A DNA stretch of 64,000 nt from Candidatus Poribacteria bacterium (lineage in GTDB: Bacteria; Poribacteria; WGA-4E; PCPOR2b). The translations under genes and the position numbers were made by a program. The DNA is taken from contig JAPPKS010000027.1 of assembly GCA_028819845.1 (NCBI GenBank), positions 248,001 through 312,000 on the forward strand, in the 5' to 3' direction. The notes below the pieces were generated by a model. It ran no database searches, had not been told where the DNA came from, and saw only the letters and a list, made by a program, of their open reading frames with translations. Shown one piece after another: positions 44,750 to 53,152 of the stretch (position 1 is the first letter of the stretch; each line of letters opens with the position of its first letter).

Positions 44750-45658
44750 ATGAAATACGATAAAGAGAATAGGACGTTTGACTGTGCACCGACGCTAACG
44801 GATTCACAGGTGCTTGAATTTTGCCGCAGTGGGTATGTGATTTTGGAGGGTGTGGTGCCCGATGAAATCAATCTGCGGGCAATTGAATATTTGGAAGGTA
44901 GGCTACCGGCTAATCCGAGTTATATTCCTGAAGGGATGACAACTGAAGATTTGGAGCGAATTCGCAACGCCACGAATAGCACGCTTCTGCTTGAGGATTG
45001 GTTTATTGAACATGCGTTGCTCAATCCGCAATTGACGGGTGTGTTGCGGTCGCTGCTAGGGCGGCACATCGGCTTGCCAATACTAGTTAGCCATCACCGC
45101 GCTCAGTGTCCGGGGCCGCCTCAGAATTGGCATCAAGACCACGACTGCATATTTGGGCCCGAGGTTAACTTTGTCGAAGTGTTCTACTACCCACAGGATA
45201 CCCCAGTGGAATTAGGACCTACCGGGATTGTGCCGGAGTCGCATCTGCGTCCTCAGCCGTGGCATGCAGGGGACAAAGGAATTGCGACCGCTGCCCCGGC
45301 GGGATCTCTGATTGTTCATCATCAAAGTATTTTGCACCGCAAAGGAGAATCCACAATAGAGGGCGTCCGCCACATGCTAAAATATAATTACTGGCGAACC
45401 GTGCCGCCGAAGCGGGATTGGATCATCGAGCCCGATTTCGACTTTCAGACGGCTTATTACGGAGGGCATCAGTTATCCAGATACATTGCGCATATGTTCT
45501 ATTGGCTATCCGGCAAGGGAGACGAATTTCGATTAATCGGCGGTCAAGCGTGGCCGCACGTGCATTCTCGCCAAATTGCGAGGTCCTACGGGTTTGAGGA
45601 AACCGAAGGGTACCTTCCCAATTGGACGCAAACGTGGGGATATGAGTATACCGATTGA
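44750..45658 (+). CDS. Phytanoyl-CoA dioxygenase (PhyH) family protein, copy 2
   Basis: Fe(II)/2-oxoglutarate oxygenase, 302 residues. The iron ligands are H-Q-D in NWHQDHDCIFG (near residue 126) and a distal His in HHQSILHRKGES, with the 2-oxoglutarate Arg in GVRHMLKYNYWR. The opening CRSGYVILEGVVPDEI is typical. A GGAGGGG ribosome site lies about 7 bases before the ATG. It has an intact catalytic set, unlike the copy at 48021. The substrate is unknown. Two partial copies of the dispersed repeat follow downstream. Confidence 0.87.
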   Translation: MKYDKENRTFDCAPTLTDSQVLEFCRSGYVILEGVVPDEINLRAIEYLEGRLPANPSYIPEGMTTEDLERIRNATNSTLLLEDWFIEHALLNPQLTGVLRSLLGRHIGLPILVSHHRAQCPGPPQNWHQDHDCIFGPEVNFVEVFYYPQDTPVELGPTGIVPESHLRPQPWHAGDKGIATAAPAGSLIVHHQSILHRKGESTIEGVRHMLKYNYWRTVPPKRDWIIEPDFDFQTAYYGGHQLSRYIAHMFYWLSGKGDEFRLIGGQAWPHVHSRQIARSYGFEETEGYLPNWTQTWGYEYTD

Positions 45659-45681
45659 TGAGATTGTGGTAATGGAGACTG

Positions 45682-45735
45682 GTTGAACTGTGATTCGTGT
45701 GATTAAATGATGGGGTGTGATTAGGGGAGCAGGTA
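45682..45735 (+). repeat. Dispersed intergenic repeat, copy 4 (5' part)
   Basis: TTGAACTGTGATTCGTGTG then GATTAAATGATGGGG and a TGATTAGGGGAGC segment, after which similarity stops. It is the left half of the repeat. Confidence 0.65.
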
Positions 45736-45905
45736 ACCATTTGATTGTCGAGAGGTTTCAACGCTGAAGACTATCGCCTTCGCTATTCGCTCAGTTGATC
45801 GTTGGGTTTCGCTACATGTAATGGACAAAGTGCAATGTTTAGTGTTCCGGACGGTTAACACTATCGGGACGATTTTGGTAATACCCGCTCTACCCTACCT
45901 ACAAG

Positions 45906-45954
45906 AACCGTGATTGAGGGAGTGTGTGTCGCGATTCGGAGATCGCTCCTACCG
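45906..45954 (+). repeat. Dispersed intergenic repeat, copy 5 (3' part)
   Basis: Starts near ACCGTGATTGAGGGAGTG, continues TGTGTCGCGATTCGGAG and ends ATCGCTCCTACCG. It is the right half of the repeat, 170 bases from the left half at 45682. Confidence 0.7.
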
Positions 45955-46000
45955 AGCCCGCAAAAACAAACACCTACTCTTTAAGGATAAGCACTTCGGA

Positions 46001-47677
46001 TTAAAGGGAGTCTAGCTCTTCTTGAAGCAGTTGTTTATCGTAGATTCCCGTGTAGATACCGTTGCGTTTGAGTAGTGTGTCGTGGGTACCGCGTTCCACG
46101 ATTTCGCCATTCTTCATTACGATGATGAGGTCGGCTGACTTGACGGTGGATATACGGTGAGAAATGACAATGGTGGTACGATTCTCCATGACCTCCTTTA
46201 AGCGATTGAGGATGATGTCTTCCGTGTGCGTGTCTACATTGGCAAAGGCGCTGTCCAAGATGAGGATTTTCGGATGGATTGCAATGGCTCGTGCGAGCGC
46301 AGTCCGTTGTCTCTGCCCTCCAGAAATAGTGATTCCCCGCTCACCCAAGTAAGTGTCTAACCCATCGGGAAACTCTTCCATTTGTTCCTGTAAATCGGCA
46401 ATACGCACGACGCCATTAACCTCGGCGCCGCCGGCATTTTCCGCACCGTAAGCGATGTTATTTCGCAGCGTACCAGAAAATAGGAACGGTTCCTGTTCAA
46501 CGACACCGATATTTGACCGGAGCACATGCAGGGGAATGTCCTGTACGTCCACGCCATCAATGAAAATTGTCCCCCGGTCGGCTTCGTAGAGGCGGGGGAT
46601 TAGGTTGACAAGGGTTGTTTTGCCGCAACCCGTGGGACCTACAATGGCGACCGTCTGTCCCCGATCGACTTTCAGATTAATGTTTTTAAGGACCGGCGTG
46701 CCGTCAGGATATGAAAAACTGAGGTTTCTAAATTCAATGCCGCCCTGAATCGCCTCTATTCCGTGCCTAGCGTTCACGCCATCGTATATTTCTGGTTGTT
46801 CATCAAGAATTTTACTTATTCTTTCCATCGAAGCTGCGCCCCGTTCAAAAGCGTTAACAACGAAGCCGAGTCGAATCATCGGACGGACCAGAAGTATTAA
46901 GTATGCAAGGAGCGCCACAAATTCTCCGAATGTAATCTGTCCTTCAATGACGCGGATTCCGCCCAAATAGAGGAGAGCGACATGACCAATTCCCGGCAGA
47001 CACCGGAACAGTGGGAAGAACACGGAGAAGAGACGAATTTGCGCGCGGTTGCGATCGACAAATGTCCGGTTGAGATCGCGGAACTTGTCAATTTCGCTCT
47101 TTTCAAGAGTGTATGCTTTGACAACGCGCACGCCGGACAGATTTTCTTGCAATTTGGTATTCATCGTTGAAAACGACTCCTGAATCCGTTCGTAACTTCT
47201 GTAGATACGCTTTCCTAGTTCTCGTATCAGGAGTGCGAGAATCGGGTATGGGAGCACCGCAAGCAGAGTCAAGGTCGCATCAATTCTTAGCATTATGACG
47301 AACGCCATGGCAAAAAAGACGATTCCATCCGCCGTGAACATGATTGCATTGCTGAGCACCATGCGGACTGCATTAATGTCGCTTGTGGCTCTCGCCATCA
47401 AATCGCCGGTATCGACACGATTGTAGTAAGCCGCCGACAGTTTCTGTAGGTGGGTGAAGAAATCGTTTCGCAGGTGGTATTCGATTCTCCTAGCGACGCC
47501 GTTAATGATACGGCGTTGTGCGAAGAGGATTGCACCGCCGCCAAGGGCGACTGTGAAAATGAGGAGAGCATAGAGAAAAACCTTGCGCGGCGTAATGGAT
47601 TTCTCAAAGTCATCGAAGACCAACTCCAGAATTTTAGGGCTTACCAGTAGAAGCCCGTTCGTTACTAGAACTAGCAT
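46001..47677 (-). CDS. ABC exporter with fused membrane and ATPase domains
   Basis: A half-transporter of the MsbA/LmrA type, at least 558 residues: six-helix membrane domain (to about 300) and ATP-binding domain. The Walker A GPTGCGKTTL lies near residue 346, the Q-loop in VEQEPFLFSG, the signature ISGGQRQR near 448, and the H-loop in VISHRIS. It probably exports lipid or a drug-like molecule. The ATG at 47677 falls inside the first helix and lacks a ribosome site. The frame continues upstream for 37 codons with plausible sequence (RSLLRLNKYVVHYRLQIIF) but contains no ATG, GTG or TTG. A CTG at 47773 is the best alternative start. Confidence 0.88.
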   Translation of the reverse strand: MLVLVTNGLLLVSPKILELVFDDFEKSITPRKVFLYALLIFTVALGGGAILFAQRRIINGVARRIEYHLRNDFFTHLQKLSAAYYNRVDTGDLMARATSDINAVRMVLSNAIMFTADGIVFFAMAFVIMLRIDATLTLLAVLPYPILALLIRELGKRIYRSYERIQESFSTMNTKLQENLSGVRVVKAYTLEKSEIDKFRDLNRTFVDRNRAQIRLFSVFFPLFRCLPGIGHVALLYLGGIRVIEGQITFGEFVALLAYLILLVRPMIRLGFVVNAFERGAASMERISKILDEQPEIYDGVNARHGIEAIQGGIEFRNLSFSYPDGTPVLKNINLKVDRGQTVAIVGPTGCGKTTLVNLIPRLYEADRGTIFIDGVDVQDIPLHVLRSNIGVVEQEPFLFSGTLRNNIAYGAENAGGAEVNGVVRIADLQEQMEEFPDGLDTYLGERGITISGGQRQRTALARAIAIHPKILILDSAFANVDTHTEDIILNRLKEVMENRTTIVISHRISTVKSADLIIVMKNGEIVERGTHDTLLKRNGIYTGIYDKQLLQEELDSL

Positions 47678-48020
47678 GAAGCTGAAGATGATTTGAAGCC
47701 GGTAGTGGACGACGTATTTATTTAGGCGAAGTAAACTACGAATCGGAGCCGCTCCAGTTTTGGTTTGATTCAGTTCAACGTGTGCCTACTAACATCAGCT
47801 TTTCAGCGGAGGTTTTGGCGTTCATGATGGGTGCGTGATGAGAATGTCGAATGTGGAAGAATCTTGGACATACTGACACGACTATAACCACGTGCTAAAA
47901 GAATAACTTCATTTGGGGGCGATGTCAAGTCTGTGGTATAATGTTTAAGAACAAGACAGCATGCAGGTTACCTCAACAATGTTGCTAGACACAATGAATA
48001 AGCATAGGAGTAGGAAAAAA
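47678..48020. other. Divergent region between ABC exporter and PhyH-like gene
   Basis: The first 100 or so bases probably encode the N-terminus of the ABC exporter on the minus strand. The rest carries the promoter of the PhyH-like gene (47913-47942) and its leader. No other gene is seen. Confidence 0.5.
47913..47942 (+). promoter_or_regulatory. Extended -10 promoter for the PhyH-like gene
   Basis: TTGGGG (47913-47918), 18 bases, TATAAT (47937-47942), with TGG directly before the -10 giving an extended -10. It places the start near 47949, so the ATG at 47961 would leave almost no leader, supporting the start at 48021. Confidence 0.6.
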
Positions 48021-48884
48021 ATGACGGAGATTGAACAGTACGAATTTGACCGGCAGGGCTTTCTGGTACTGCGAAATTTTCTGACTGATGAAGAGGTCGG
48101 CCGATTACGACTGGCAATTGATACATTGGAACAGCATGCTATAGCGCATTACCAATTAGCGCCGCGCAAAAGCGGGAATTTTGGCAGCGAGTATCATTTC
48201 AACGCAGAGCGCGGGTACCACGTCACGGGCGGCCACGAGTACGGTCAGACATTCATAATTGAAGATTTTTTCAATTTCGATTTGGCGTTCGATTTCCTCG
48301 TTAACCATCCCAAAACCAATTCCTATATTTCCAGCCTTGTGCAGGAAGAAATCGGCATCAACAACTCCGAGTTACGCATACGATATCCCGGCAATTGCAG
48401 CAGTACCCATGGCGGCGGATATTGCCGAAGTTACAAATACCGATACTCGGTGAATGCAAAGGGGATTGATTGCATGATGGTGCGTTTTATCTATTTCACG
48501 CACGATGTTAGCAACATGGACGGAGCCTTTTGTGTCGAGGCCGGTTCTCATAAGTCGGAGTTTGCAGTGCCTTATCAATGCCATGTAGACGACGATCCCG
48601 GCATGATTGGACTGGAAGTGAACTCGGGCGACGCCATAGTGTTTACCGAAAACTTGCGGCACGGCGGATTTACTAACCGGTCGTGCGAACCCCGTAAGAC
48701 GTTACACGTGGGCTATGGTCCGGGTTGGATGATGTCACAGAACATTGCTACTTGGGACGAACTGCAGTATATCCAACCGACGACGTGGGCGCGCTACGAT
48801 GAAGACCAGCGTAAATTATTTCAACCGTGGCTCAGGCAAACACCGGACGTGGCTCAGGCAAACACCGGAGTATCAGAACGCTGA
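48021..48884 (+). CDS. PhyH-like protein with altered iron motif, copy 3
   Basis: A PhyH-superfamily protein of about 287 residues. The opening EFDRQGFLVLRNFLTDEEV is typical. The distal His and 2-oxoglutarate Arg appear in NLRHGGFTN and CEPRKTLHVGYG. The first metal motif should be H-x-D but reads H-G-G (SSTHGGG), so the Asp ligand is missing. I chose the ATG at 48021, with TAGGA 5 bases and AGGAG 10 bases upstream; an ATG at 47961 has no ribosome site. A 22-bp tandem duplication (48826-48869) has shifted the frame of the last 11 residues. It may be a halogenase-like, altered or inactive enzyme. Confidence 0.75.
   Translation: MTEIEQYEFDRQGFLVLRNFLTDEEVGRLRLAIDTLEQHAIAHYQLAPRKSGNFGSEYHFNAERGYHVTGGHEYGQTFIIEDFFNFDLAFDFLVNHPKTNSYISSLVQEEIGINNSELRIRYPGNCSSTHGGGYCRSYKYRYSVNAKGIDCMMVRFIYFTHDVSNMDGAFCVEAGSHKSEFAVPYQCHVDDDPGMIGLEVNSGDAIVFTENLRHGGFTNRSCEPRKTLHVGYGPGWMMSQNIATWDELQYIQPTTWARYDEDQRKLFQPWLRQTPDVAQANTGVSER
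48826..48869. repeat. 22-bp perfect tandem duplication inside the PhyH-like gene
   Basis: The unit starting CGTGGCTCAGGCAAACACC occurs twice back to back (48826-48847 and 48848-48869). As 22 is not a multiple of three, the second copy is read in another frame. Removing one unit would restore a C-terminus ending TPEYQNADR. Confidence 0.92.
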
Positions 48885-49077
48885 TAGATAGTAATCCAAA
48901 GCAACACGATGAGAAATCGGAATATTCTCACCAATGCTAGACCAGCCTGCGACGTTCAAAAGCTGTTTAACACGCAAACCCTACCTCATTTTCACGTTGT
49001 TCGTTGTGGTTCATGCCTGCTGACTCATCCAGCTTGCAGTTCTTCGCTATACGCGCGCAACGCTGATGCACCCGCTC

Positions 49078-49776
49078 TCAACCGTTGATTTCATCGTCTT
49101 TTGGACTCGCCTGATTTCCGCCTGACACGTACAGGAAAAAGATGGTGCCAATGATAGCAATGATAATCCAGAGTATTCCCCATGCCACGGTTGGAATCAT
49201 AGGGGTGAGTTCTTCATGGAGCATGCGTGCATCTGAGCGCGCTCCGCTGCGATCCAAAACGTCACTCTTGATGTCTAGGATTGCATAGAGACAACTGGTG
49301 AAACCGATAACCCGAAGAACCCAGTCGTTGATGGACTCCGAGAGTAAGCCGCCGACGAGAATAAGCCCGCCACCGAACGCAATTCCGAATAGACGGATGA
49401 ACCAGTTTCCTCCGTAGACGATCGAAACGAGAATCATACCAGAACCGATTGCTACGCTGAGCAGCTTGTCAAGGTGTGTACGTGCAGCAATTACCAGAAT
49501 TAATCCGCCCCAAACGAGACTTCCGAGATAACCGGCTGAAAGCGTCCAGAATCGCGAGCCGCCTATCGTGAGGGTATGCCCGCCTTCTTGGGGCACGACG
49601 ACGATTTCTTCAATGCGCCCGCCCGTTGCTAACGCTGCAATGCCATGACTGAGTTCGTGCAAAAAGACCACAAGAATTTTTAGCGGATATACGACTGGTG
49701 TATTCCAGAGCACGCCGACGAGAATAAAGATTAGGACCCAACTCAGTCGCATCCTTTTGAAAATTTTTCTTATCAA
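49078..49776 (-). CDS. M50-type membrane metallopeptidase-like protein
   Basis: A 232-residue integral membrane protein with about six hydrophobic segments. H40-E-L-S-H44 within the second segment is the H-E-x-x-H zinc motif of site-2-protease-like M50B peptidases. The pattern (HELSHGIAALATGG, then SAGYLGSLVWGG) matches small M50B-type proteins. A third ligand is not obvious. The start is TTG, with GGGGAG 6 bases upstream. It may take part in regulated intramembrane proteolysis, but no sigma or anti-sigma partner is adjacent. Confidence 0.72.
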   Translation of the reverse strand: MIRKIFKRMRLSWVLIFILVGVLWNTPVVYPLKILVVFLHELSHGIAALATGGRIEEIVVVPQEGGHTLTIGGSRFWTLSAGYLGSLVWGGLILVIAARTHLDKLLSVAIGSGMILVSIVYGGNWFIRLFGIAFGGGLILVGGLLSESINDWVLRVIGFTSCLYAILDIKSDVLDRSGARSDARMLHEELTPMIPTVAWGILWIIIAIIGTIFFLYVSGGNQASPKDDEING

Positions 49777-49860
49777 TGCTGTCTCCCCGAATACTCCGCC
49801 GCAAGGTCTTGGGTATGTCTGCGTTTGCCGGTCGATTCAAGGTGCAATAAAGGTTTTCGG

Positions 49861-49889
49861 TTGATATTCAGGCGATGATGTGCTATATT
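49861..49889 (+). promoter_or_regulatory. Sigma-70 promoter for aroC
   Basis: TTGATA (49861-49866), 17 bases, TATATT (49884-49889), about 120 bases before the aroC GTG. Confidence 0.55.
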
Positions 49890-50008
49890 TCCCAATGTAT
49901 TGCAAGTCAAATTTCGTGAATAGAGTAAATTATCTTCCAAGTTATGTCAAGCAGGAATTAGGGAATCAATCAATGCGGAACTCAATCAGTTAGATTGGAG
50001 GTATCACG

Positions 50009-51091
50009 GTGGGAAATACCTTCGGTCATCTTTTTCGTATCACGACGTGGGGCGAATCACACGGCGATGCCATTGGCGTTGTGGTTGATGGATGCCCGCC
50101 GCAACTGAAAATCGACGCTACTGCCATTCAGGCGGAACTCAATCGACGCCGTCCGGGACAGAGCTATCTTACAACTCCACGACAAGAATCGGATGCGGTG
50201 CAGATTTTATCAGGCGTATTTGAGGGCCAGACGCTTGGGACTCCAATCTCAATGCTGGTATGGAACAAGGATGCGAAGCCTTCAGCCTACAAGCACCTCA
50301 AGGACATTTATCGACCGTCACATGCGGACTTCGCCTATCGTCAGAAGTACGGCATCCACAACTGGCAGGGAGGCGGCCGGGCGAGCGCACGCGAAACGAT
50401 TGGACGAGTCGCGGCGGGCGCAATTGCAAAACAGATATTGCGTGAGCAGTGCGGCACGGAAATTCTCGCGTACGTAAAACAGATTCAAACAATCGCCGCC
50501 GATGTCGATTCGGATAAGGTGACCCTTGATGCGATTGAATCCAGCATTGTTAGATGTCCAGACTACGAGGCTAGTGAGCAGATGGAGCGACGCATTGATG
50601 AAGCGCGGCGAGACGGCGATTCGCTCGGGGGGATTATTGAGTCGGTGTCGCGGAACGTCCCGATTGGACTGGGAGAGCCGGTGTTTGACAAACTCAAGGC
50701 AGATTTGGGCAAGGCGATGATGTCCCTGCCGGCAACAATGGGTTTCCAAATCGGGTCGGGTTTTGAAGGCGTGACAATGACCGGAGCGCAGCATAACGAT
50801 TTATTTTACACTGATAAAGGGCGTATCCGCACGCGGACGAACAATTCTGGCGGCACGCAAGGTGGCATTTCAAATGGCGAGAATATCCGTCTGCAGGTGG
50901 CTTTTAAACCGACGGCGACAATCCGCAAGGAACAGGAAACGGTGGACATCCATGGCAACCCGGTTGTTTTGTCCGCACGCGGGCGGCATGATCCGTGTGT
51001 GCTGCCTCGTGCCGTGTCGATAGTGGAGGCAATGGTTTCGCTAGTACTGGTCGATCACTTCTTGCGACAGCGTGCTAAGAAATTTGAATAA
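50009..51091 (+). CDS. aroC: Chorismate synthase
   Basis: Last step of the shikimate pathway, converting EPSP to chorismate using reduced FMN; 360 residues. The signatures [28 protein letters not shown] and [17 protein letters not shown] are present, as is the C-terminal [12 protein letters not shown] with its conserved His and Arg. The start is GTG with GGAGG 7 bases upstream; this places the family's usual GNTFGHLFR opening right at the start. The next gene begins about 20 bases later. No other aromatic-pathway gene lies in the window. Confidence 0.97.
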   Translation: MGNTFGHLFRITTWGESHGDAIGVVVDGCPPQLKIDATAIQAELNRRRPGQSYLTTPRQESDAVQILSGVFEGQTLGTPISMLVWNKDAKPSAYKHLKDIYRPSHADFAYRQKYGIHNWQGGGRASARETIGRVAAGAIAKQILREQCGTEILAYVKQIQTIAADVDSDKVTLDAIESSIVRCPDYEASEQMERRIDEARRDGDSLGGIIESVSRNVPIGLGEPVFDKLKADLGKAMMSLPATMGFQIGSGFEGVTMTGAQHNDLFYTDKGRIRTRTNNSGGTQGGISNGENIRLQVAFKPTATIRKEQETVDIHGNPVVLSARGRHDPCVLPRAVSIVEAMVSLVLVDHFLRQRAKKFE

Positions 51092-51112
51092 TAGGTAAAT
51101 ACGTTCATTAAA

Positions 51113-51376
51113 TTGATATCATTAACGGCGCTTCAATGGCGCGTGGAAGCGGAATGGTTTCGCGTTGCCGCCGCTTTGTCAATCTGCGTCAATATGATTC
51201 TCGCCGCCACCATTGGAGCAGTCATTCAGATGCTTTTGAAGCGGATACGGATTGGCAGTGCTTTTGCGACAGGGTTATTCGTCTTGACCTTAATCGATAT
51301 AATACGTACTTATCTTCATCATAGCGCATGCCTATCTCTATTGAGTTGGAAACCGGCTGTTGACCGTTGGCAATAG
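51113..51376 (+). CDS. Possible small membrane protein
   Basis: An 87-residue frame starting at TTG with two hydrophobic stretches (about 16-40 and 46-64). It fills the gap between aroC and the ROK kinase on the same strand. The ribosome site is weak and no family is recognised, so it may be a chance frame. Confidence 0.3.
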   Translation: MISLTALQWRVEAEWFRVAAALSICVNMILAATIGAVIQMLLKRIRIGSAFATGLFVLTLIDIIRTYLHHSACLSLLSWKPAVDRWQ

Positions 51377-51388
51377 GAGCGGAGCGAA

Positions 51389-52426
51389 ATGAATAATACA
51401 CGAGCACGATTCCCGGAAATGCTCTCTTCCAATGAATATGTCGTCGGTGTAGATATGGGCGGCACAAAGATTTTGGCGTCGGTCGTGAATGCGGCGGGAA
51501 GAATAATATCTCAATCGAAAACCGCTACGAAGGCAGATAAGGGTCCGCATGAAGTGATAAATCGGATTGCTCAGTGTATCCGAAATGCGATTGATCGAAC
51601 GGGGATGGAATCCCCTCAGATTCAGGCAATAGGGATTGGCGCACCGGGACCGCTAGATCCGGATACAGGTGTTGTTATCTTTGCCCCGAACCTCGGCTGG
51701 TCGAATGTACCTCTCAAGGCAAAACTTGAAGCAAGTATGGGTATTCCGACATTCGTCGAAAACGATGTCAATCTATGTACATTAGGGGAGTCGGCTTCCG
51801 GGGTTGGGCTTGGGGTCAAATCCCTCGTTGGGATTTTCGTTGGTACCGGAATCGGCGGCGGGATAATTTTAGATGGCAAGCTGTTCCGTGGCGCAAGTGA
51901 TACAGCCGGTGAAGTGGGTCACATTATCGTCAAATCAGACGGTCCGCGCTGCGGTTGCGGAAACCTAGGGTGTTTGGAAGCTGTTGCGAGCCGTACAGCC
52001 ATTACGCGGCAGCTACGAAAAGCGATACTCAAAAATGGGAAGAGGAGCATTTTGCTAAAGTTGAACGGCGGAAATTTAGGTTTGATTCGCAGCAGTACCT
52101 TAGCAAAAGCAGTACGCCGCGGTGACAAGTTGACGGCGAAAGTGATGCGCCGAGCTCAGAATTATCTGGGTATCGGGGTTGCTTCAATCATAAATTTCTT
52201 AAACCCCGAGATGATCGTGCTGGGGGGAGGACTTATCGAAGCGATGGGAGACGGTTTTCTGGATGGCATCCGCAGCACGACGGCGAAACACGTATTGCCG
52301 AGTACGATGGACGGTGTCCAAATCGTAGGCGCTGAACTCGGCGACAACGCGGGCGTCATCGGCGGCGCAGTTTTGGCGCGCCAGATGTTAGGAGAAGACA
52401 TAACGCCGCCGCAGCGTGACGTTTAG
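51389..52426 (+). CDS. ROK-family sugar kinase, glucokinase-like
   Basis: Cytoplasmic sugar kinase of 345 residues. The ATP-binding loop G-V-D-M-G-G-T-K (20-27) is intact. The catalytic region ENDVNLCTLGE and VGTGIGGGIILDGKL follow, then EVGHI and the ROK zinc motif C-G-C-G-N-L-G-C-L-E near residue 188. There is no helix-turn-helix domain, so it is an enzyme rather than a ROK repressor. GGAGCGGAGCG precedes the ATG. Glucose is the commonest substrate of this group, but N-acetylmannosamine and others are possible. Confidence 0.9.
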   Translation: MNNTRARFPEMLSSNEYVVGVDMGGTKILASVVNAAGRIISQSKTATKADKGPHEVINRIAQCIRNAIDRTGMESPQIQAIGIGAPGPLDPDTGVVIFAPNLGWSNVPLKAKLEASMGIPTFVENDVNLCTLGESASGVGLGVKSLVGIFVGTGIGGGIILDGKLFRGASDTAGEVGHIIVKSDGPRCGCGNLGCLEAVASRTAITRQLRKAILKNGKRSILLKLNGGNLGLIRSSTLAKAVRRGDKLTAKVMRRAQNYLGIGVASIINFLNPEMIVLGGGLIEAMGDGFLDGIRSTTAKHVLPSTMDGVQIVGAELGDNAGVIGGAVLARQMLGEDITPPQRDV

Positions 52427-52459
52427 GCTGAGGCTATATGATTTGCCGATTGATGGCAA

Positions 52460-52488
52460 TTGCAATACCATCTGGAATGTGGTACATT
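52460..52488 (+). promoter_or_regulatory. Promoter candidate for the first coiled-coil gene
   Basis: TTGCAA (52460-52465), 17 bases, TACATT (52483-52488), about 65 bases before the ATG at 52554. Confidence 0.4.
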
Positions 52489-52553
52489 ATTCCCGTAAGT
52501 CAATATGATATGCAGAATGGTGTTTTGTCGCGCACCAAAAAGGAAGTATCAAA

Positions 52554-53072
52554 ATGGACTGGAATGTCACCTTGCAATTAGCCGTATTGTTAATTGCTTA
52601 TATAGGTGGAATTGGTACTATCGGCTATTACATCACCAATGCGCTGGGAAAGCGGGTTGATGATTGCGGCAAACGAATAGAGGATGTCAGCGTCTCACTT
52701 GGCAATCGGATAGACGATAGCAGCAGGTACACAACGGATCTCGGTGACTCACTTGGCAAACGGATTAAGGATGTCGGTGACTCACTCGGCAAACGGATTG
52801 AGGATGTCGGTGACTCACTCGGCAAACGGATAGACGATAGCAACAAGCACACATCGGATCTCGGTGACTCGCTCGGCAGTCGGATAGACGATTTGCGTAG
52901 TGATATGGCATCTCAACTTAGCGCTTTTCGAGAAGAAATGAAATTAATGCGAGAGGAACTGAAAGAAATCCGAGAAGAAATCCGTGGCGACATGAGAGAA
53001 ATCCGAGATGAGATGCGGAAGAATAATGAGTTGCTCATAACTCACATAAGCGACCATACGCTACATAACTAA
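52554..53072 (+). CDS. Membrane-anchored hendecad coiled-coil protein, copy A
   Basis: A 172-residue protein of unknown function. Residues about 5-28 (VTLQLAVLLIAYIGGIGTIGY) form one membrane helix. From about 31 to 125 come 11-residue repeats of the form D-S-L-G-K-R-I-x-D-V-G, then a heptad-type charged coil (EEMKLMREELKEIREEI) to the end, HISDHTLHN. The 11-residue period suggests a right-handed coiled coil, likely oligomeric and extending from the membrane. AGGAAG lies about 9 bases before the ATG. The neighbour at 53153 is a paralogue. I do not recognise a named family. Confidence 0.8.
   Translation: MDWNVTLQLAVLLIAYIGGIGTIGYYITNALGKRVDDCGKRIEDVSVSLGNRIDDSSRYTTDLGDSLGKRIKDVGDSLGKRIEDVGDSLGKRIDDSNKHTSDLGDSLGSRIDDLRSDMASQLSAFREEMKLMREELKEIREEIRGDMREIRDEMRKNNELLITHISDHTLHN
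52743..52841 (+). repeat. Three 33-base direct repeats within copy A
   Basis: Units at 52743, 52776 and 52809 each begin GGTGACTCAC and continue GGCAAACGGAT. Each encodes one 11-residue repeat. Near-identity at DNA level points to recent expansion or recombination. Confidence 0.85.
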
Positions 53073-53152
53073 TCCGTGCACATCCTTCTCTTAAAAGGAC
53101 AGAATTTTGTGCGGGATAGAATATTATCGCGCACCAAGCAGGGGAAATCGAA

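Larger units (their letters stand above)
45659..46000. other. Convergent intergenic region with two repeat copies
   Basis: About 340 bases between the PhyH gene and the converging ABC exporter. It holds two partial copies of the dispersed repeat (45682-45735 and 45906-45954) and otherwise nothing recognisable. Confidence 0.6.

Noticed and set aside
52743-52841. 33-base direct repeats resembling a CRISPR array
   Set aside because: The repeats are contiguous without spacers, lie inside an open reading frame and encode 11-residue coiled-coil units.
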